Part shown: positions 4,540-5,088 of the stretch, one piece after another | How positions within the stretch are numbered: the stretch's first letter is position 1 | How the letters are laid out: each line of letters opens with the position of its first letter | NCBI GenBank assembly: GCA_025924295.1 | Contig: JAICEG010000372.1 | Location: forward strand, 1-5,088 | Source of the DNA: Vicinamibacteria bacterium | Lineage (GTDB): Bacteria > Acidobacteriota > Vicinamibacteria > Vicinamibacterales > UBA2999 | Direction: 5' to 3' | Length of the DNA stretch: 5,088 nt | Program-made: the position numbers and the translations under genes | The notes under the pieces: generated by a model | Told to the model about the DNA's origin: nothing | Databases searched by the model: none | Seen by the model: only the letters and a program-made list of their open reading frames with translations

Positions 4540-4567
4540 TTGCTCAGCAATGGGATGCCTCTAGAAC
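4540..4567 (+). promoter_or_regulatory. Candidate sigma-70 promoter for the CNNM transporter gene
   Basis: TTGCTC (4540-4545), a 16-bp spacer and TAGAAC (4562-4567) form a moderate match to a housekeeping promoter, giving a leader of roughly 23-25 nt. An alternative is a later box at 4583-4588 (TACTTT), 9 nt before the ATG, which would give a nearly leaderless mRNA. The rest of the 4465-4597 gap holds only the short inverted repeat and the sigma gene's ribosome-binding site. Confidence 0.3.
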
Positions 4568-4597
4568 CCAAAAGGATGCTAGTACTTTGGACCCTCA

Positions 4598-5088
4598 ATG
4601 GTCCTTGCGGCCAGCCTCGTTATCGCGGCTCTCATCCTCGTCAATGCCCTGTACGTCGCGGCCGAATTCGCGGCCGTCAGCGTACGTCGCAGCCGGCTCC
4701 ATCAACTGAAGGAAGACGGCAACGTCTTCGCGGGCTGGCTGCTGCCGATCGTCGAGTCGCCGGCGGCGCTCGATCGCTACATCGCCGCCTGTCAGATCGG
4801 CATCACGATCTCGAGCCTGGTGCTGGGCGCCTACGCGCAGGCAACGCTGGCCGTCTGGCTCGCGCCGTACTTCATCGCCCTGGGGGGACTGCAGGAGGTC
4901 GTCGCCGAATCGACGTCGACCGTCGTGGTACTGCTCGTCTTGACCGTGGCGCAGGTGGTCTTCGCCGAACTGGTGCCGAAGTCCCTTGCGCTCCAGTACC
5001 CCACGCAGACGTCGCTCTACACGCTGCTTCCGATGCTGGCGTCGCAGTGGATCTATCGCCCCTTCATCAGGTGGCTGAACGGGTCAGG
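4598..5088 (+). CDS. HlyC/CorC (CNNM, DUF21) family membrane transporter, N-terminal 163 aa (continues past the right edge)
   Basis: An inner-membrane protein of the family often labelled 'hemolysin' or CorC; family members are linked to Mg2+/Co2+ export or homeostasis, and the hemolysin name is historical. The visible part is the CNNM/DUF21 transmembrane domain. A first hydrophobic helix at about 1-22 runs into NALYVAAEFAAVSVRRSRL (16-34), a hallmark of the family. CQIGITISSLVLGAYAQ (65-81) forms the next helical stretch, and a helix at about 105-123 leads to FAELVPKSLALQ (122-133), the conserved 'E.vPK..A' motif. The CBS-domain pair and C-terminal CorC_HlyC domain expected after it lie outside the window. 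The ATG is the only possible start, because an in-frame TAG lies at 4580-4582 with no start codon between. No Shine-Dalgarno is seen at the right distance. The gene is divergent from the sigma-factor gene, 133 bp away. Confidence 0.9.
   Translation, partial: MVLAASLVIAALILVNALYVAAEFAAVSVRRSRLHQLKEDGNVFAGWLLPIVESPAALDRYIAACQIGITISSLVLGAYAQATLAVWLAPYFIALGGLQEVVAESTSTVVVLLVLTVAQVVFAELVPKSLALQYPTQTSLYTLLPMLASQWIYRPFIRWLNGS

Noticed and set aside
1..5088. Defence system, biosynthetic cluster, mobile element or CRISPR array
   Set aside because: No transposase, integrase, nuclease, repeat-spacer pattern or biosynthetic core gene is visible; the genes are mixed housekeeping and regulatory types.

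Overview
The window is GC-rich (clearly above 60% by eye) bacterial chromosomal DNA with compact gene spacing. An exported M28 peptidase, an ECF sigma factor, a probable Hanks-type kinase, and starts that often lack a Shine-Dalgarno but sit just behind a TANNNT box together suggest a free-living high-GC Gram-negative-type bacterium. Acidobacteriota (Vicinamibacteria-like) is my best guess; this is inference from gene style, not a marker-gene assignment. I see no mobile element, CRISPR array, tRNA or rRNA.

Left part (1-1100), minus strand: an SDR-family oxidoreductase gene (390-1100), then a small unknown gene (83-337), then the first 29 codons of a probable Ser/Thr protein kinase that runs off the left edge. 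The small gene and the kinase overlap by a GTGA stop/start, so they are probably translated together. Both intergenic sequences flanking the SDR gene contain short 6-7 bp tandem repeats, and the left one also has a perfect 10-bp inverted repeat.

Middle part (1205-3763), plus strand: a 282-residue protein of the malate/lactate dehydrogenase fold that keeps the NAD-binding half but has lost the catalytic Asp, Arg and His, followed by a secreted zinc peptidase of family M28. A 151-bp gap with two inverted repeats separates them.

Right part (3772-5088): a strong hairpin lies between the convergent peptidase and sigma-factor genes. The ECF sigma-factor gene (3829-4464, minus) is divergent from the start of a CNNM/DUF21-domain (HlyC/CorC family) membrane transporter gene that continues past the right edge. 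No anti-sigma gene lies next to the sigma gene within the window.

The genes do not form one pathway. The most interesting points are the catalytically stripped malate-dehydrogenase homologue, the kinase start with a degenerate glycine loop coupled to an unknown small protein, the repeat-laden intergenic regions around the SDR gene, and the near-leaderless promoter arrangement of the plus-strand genes. I found no clear multi-gene novel system.
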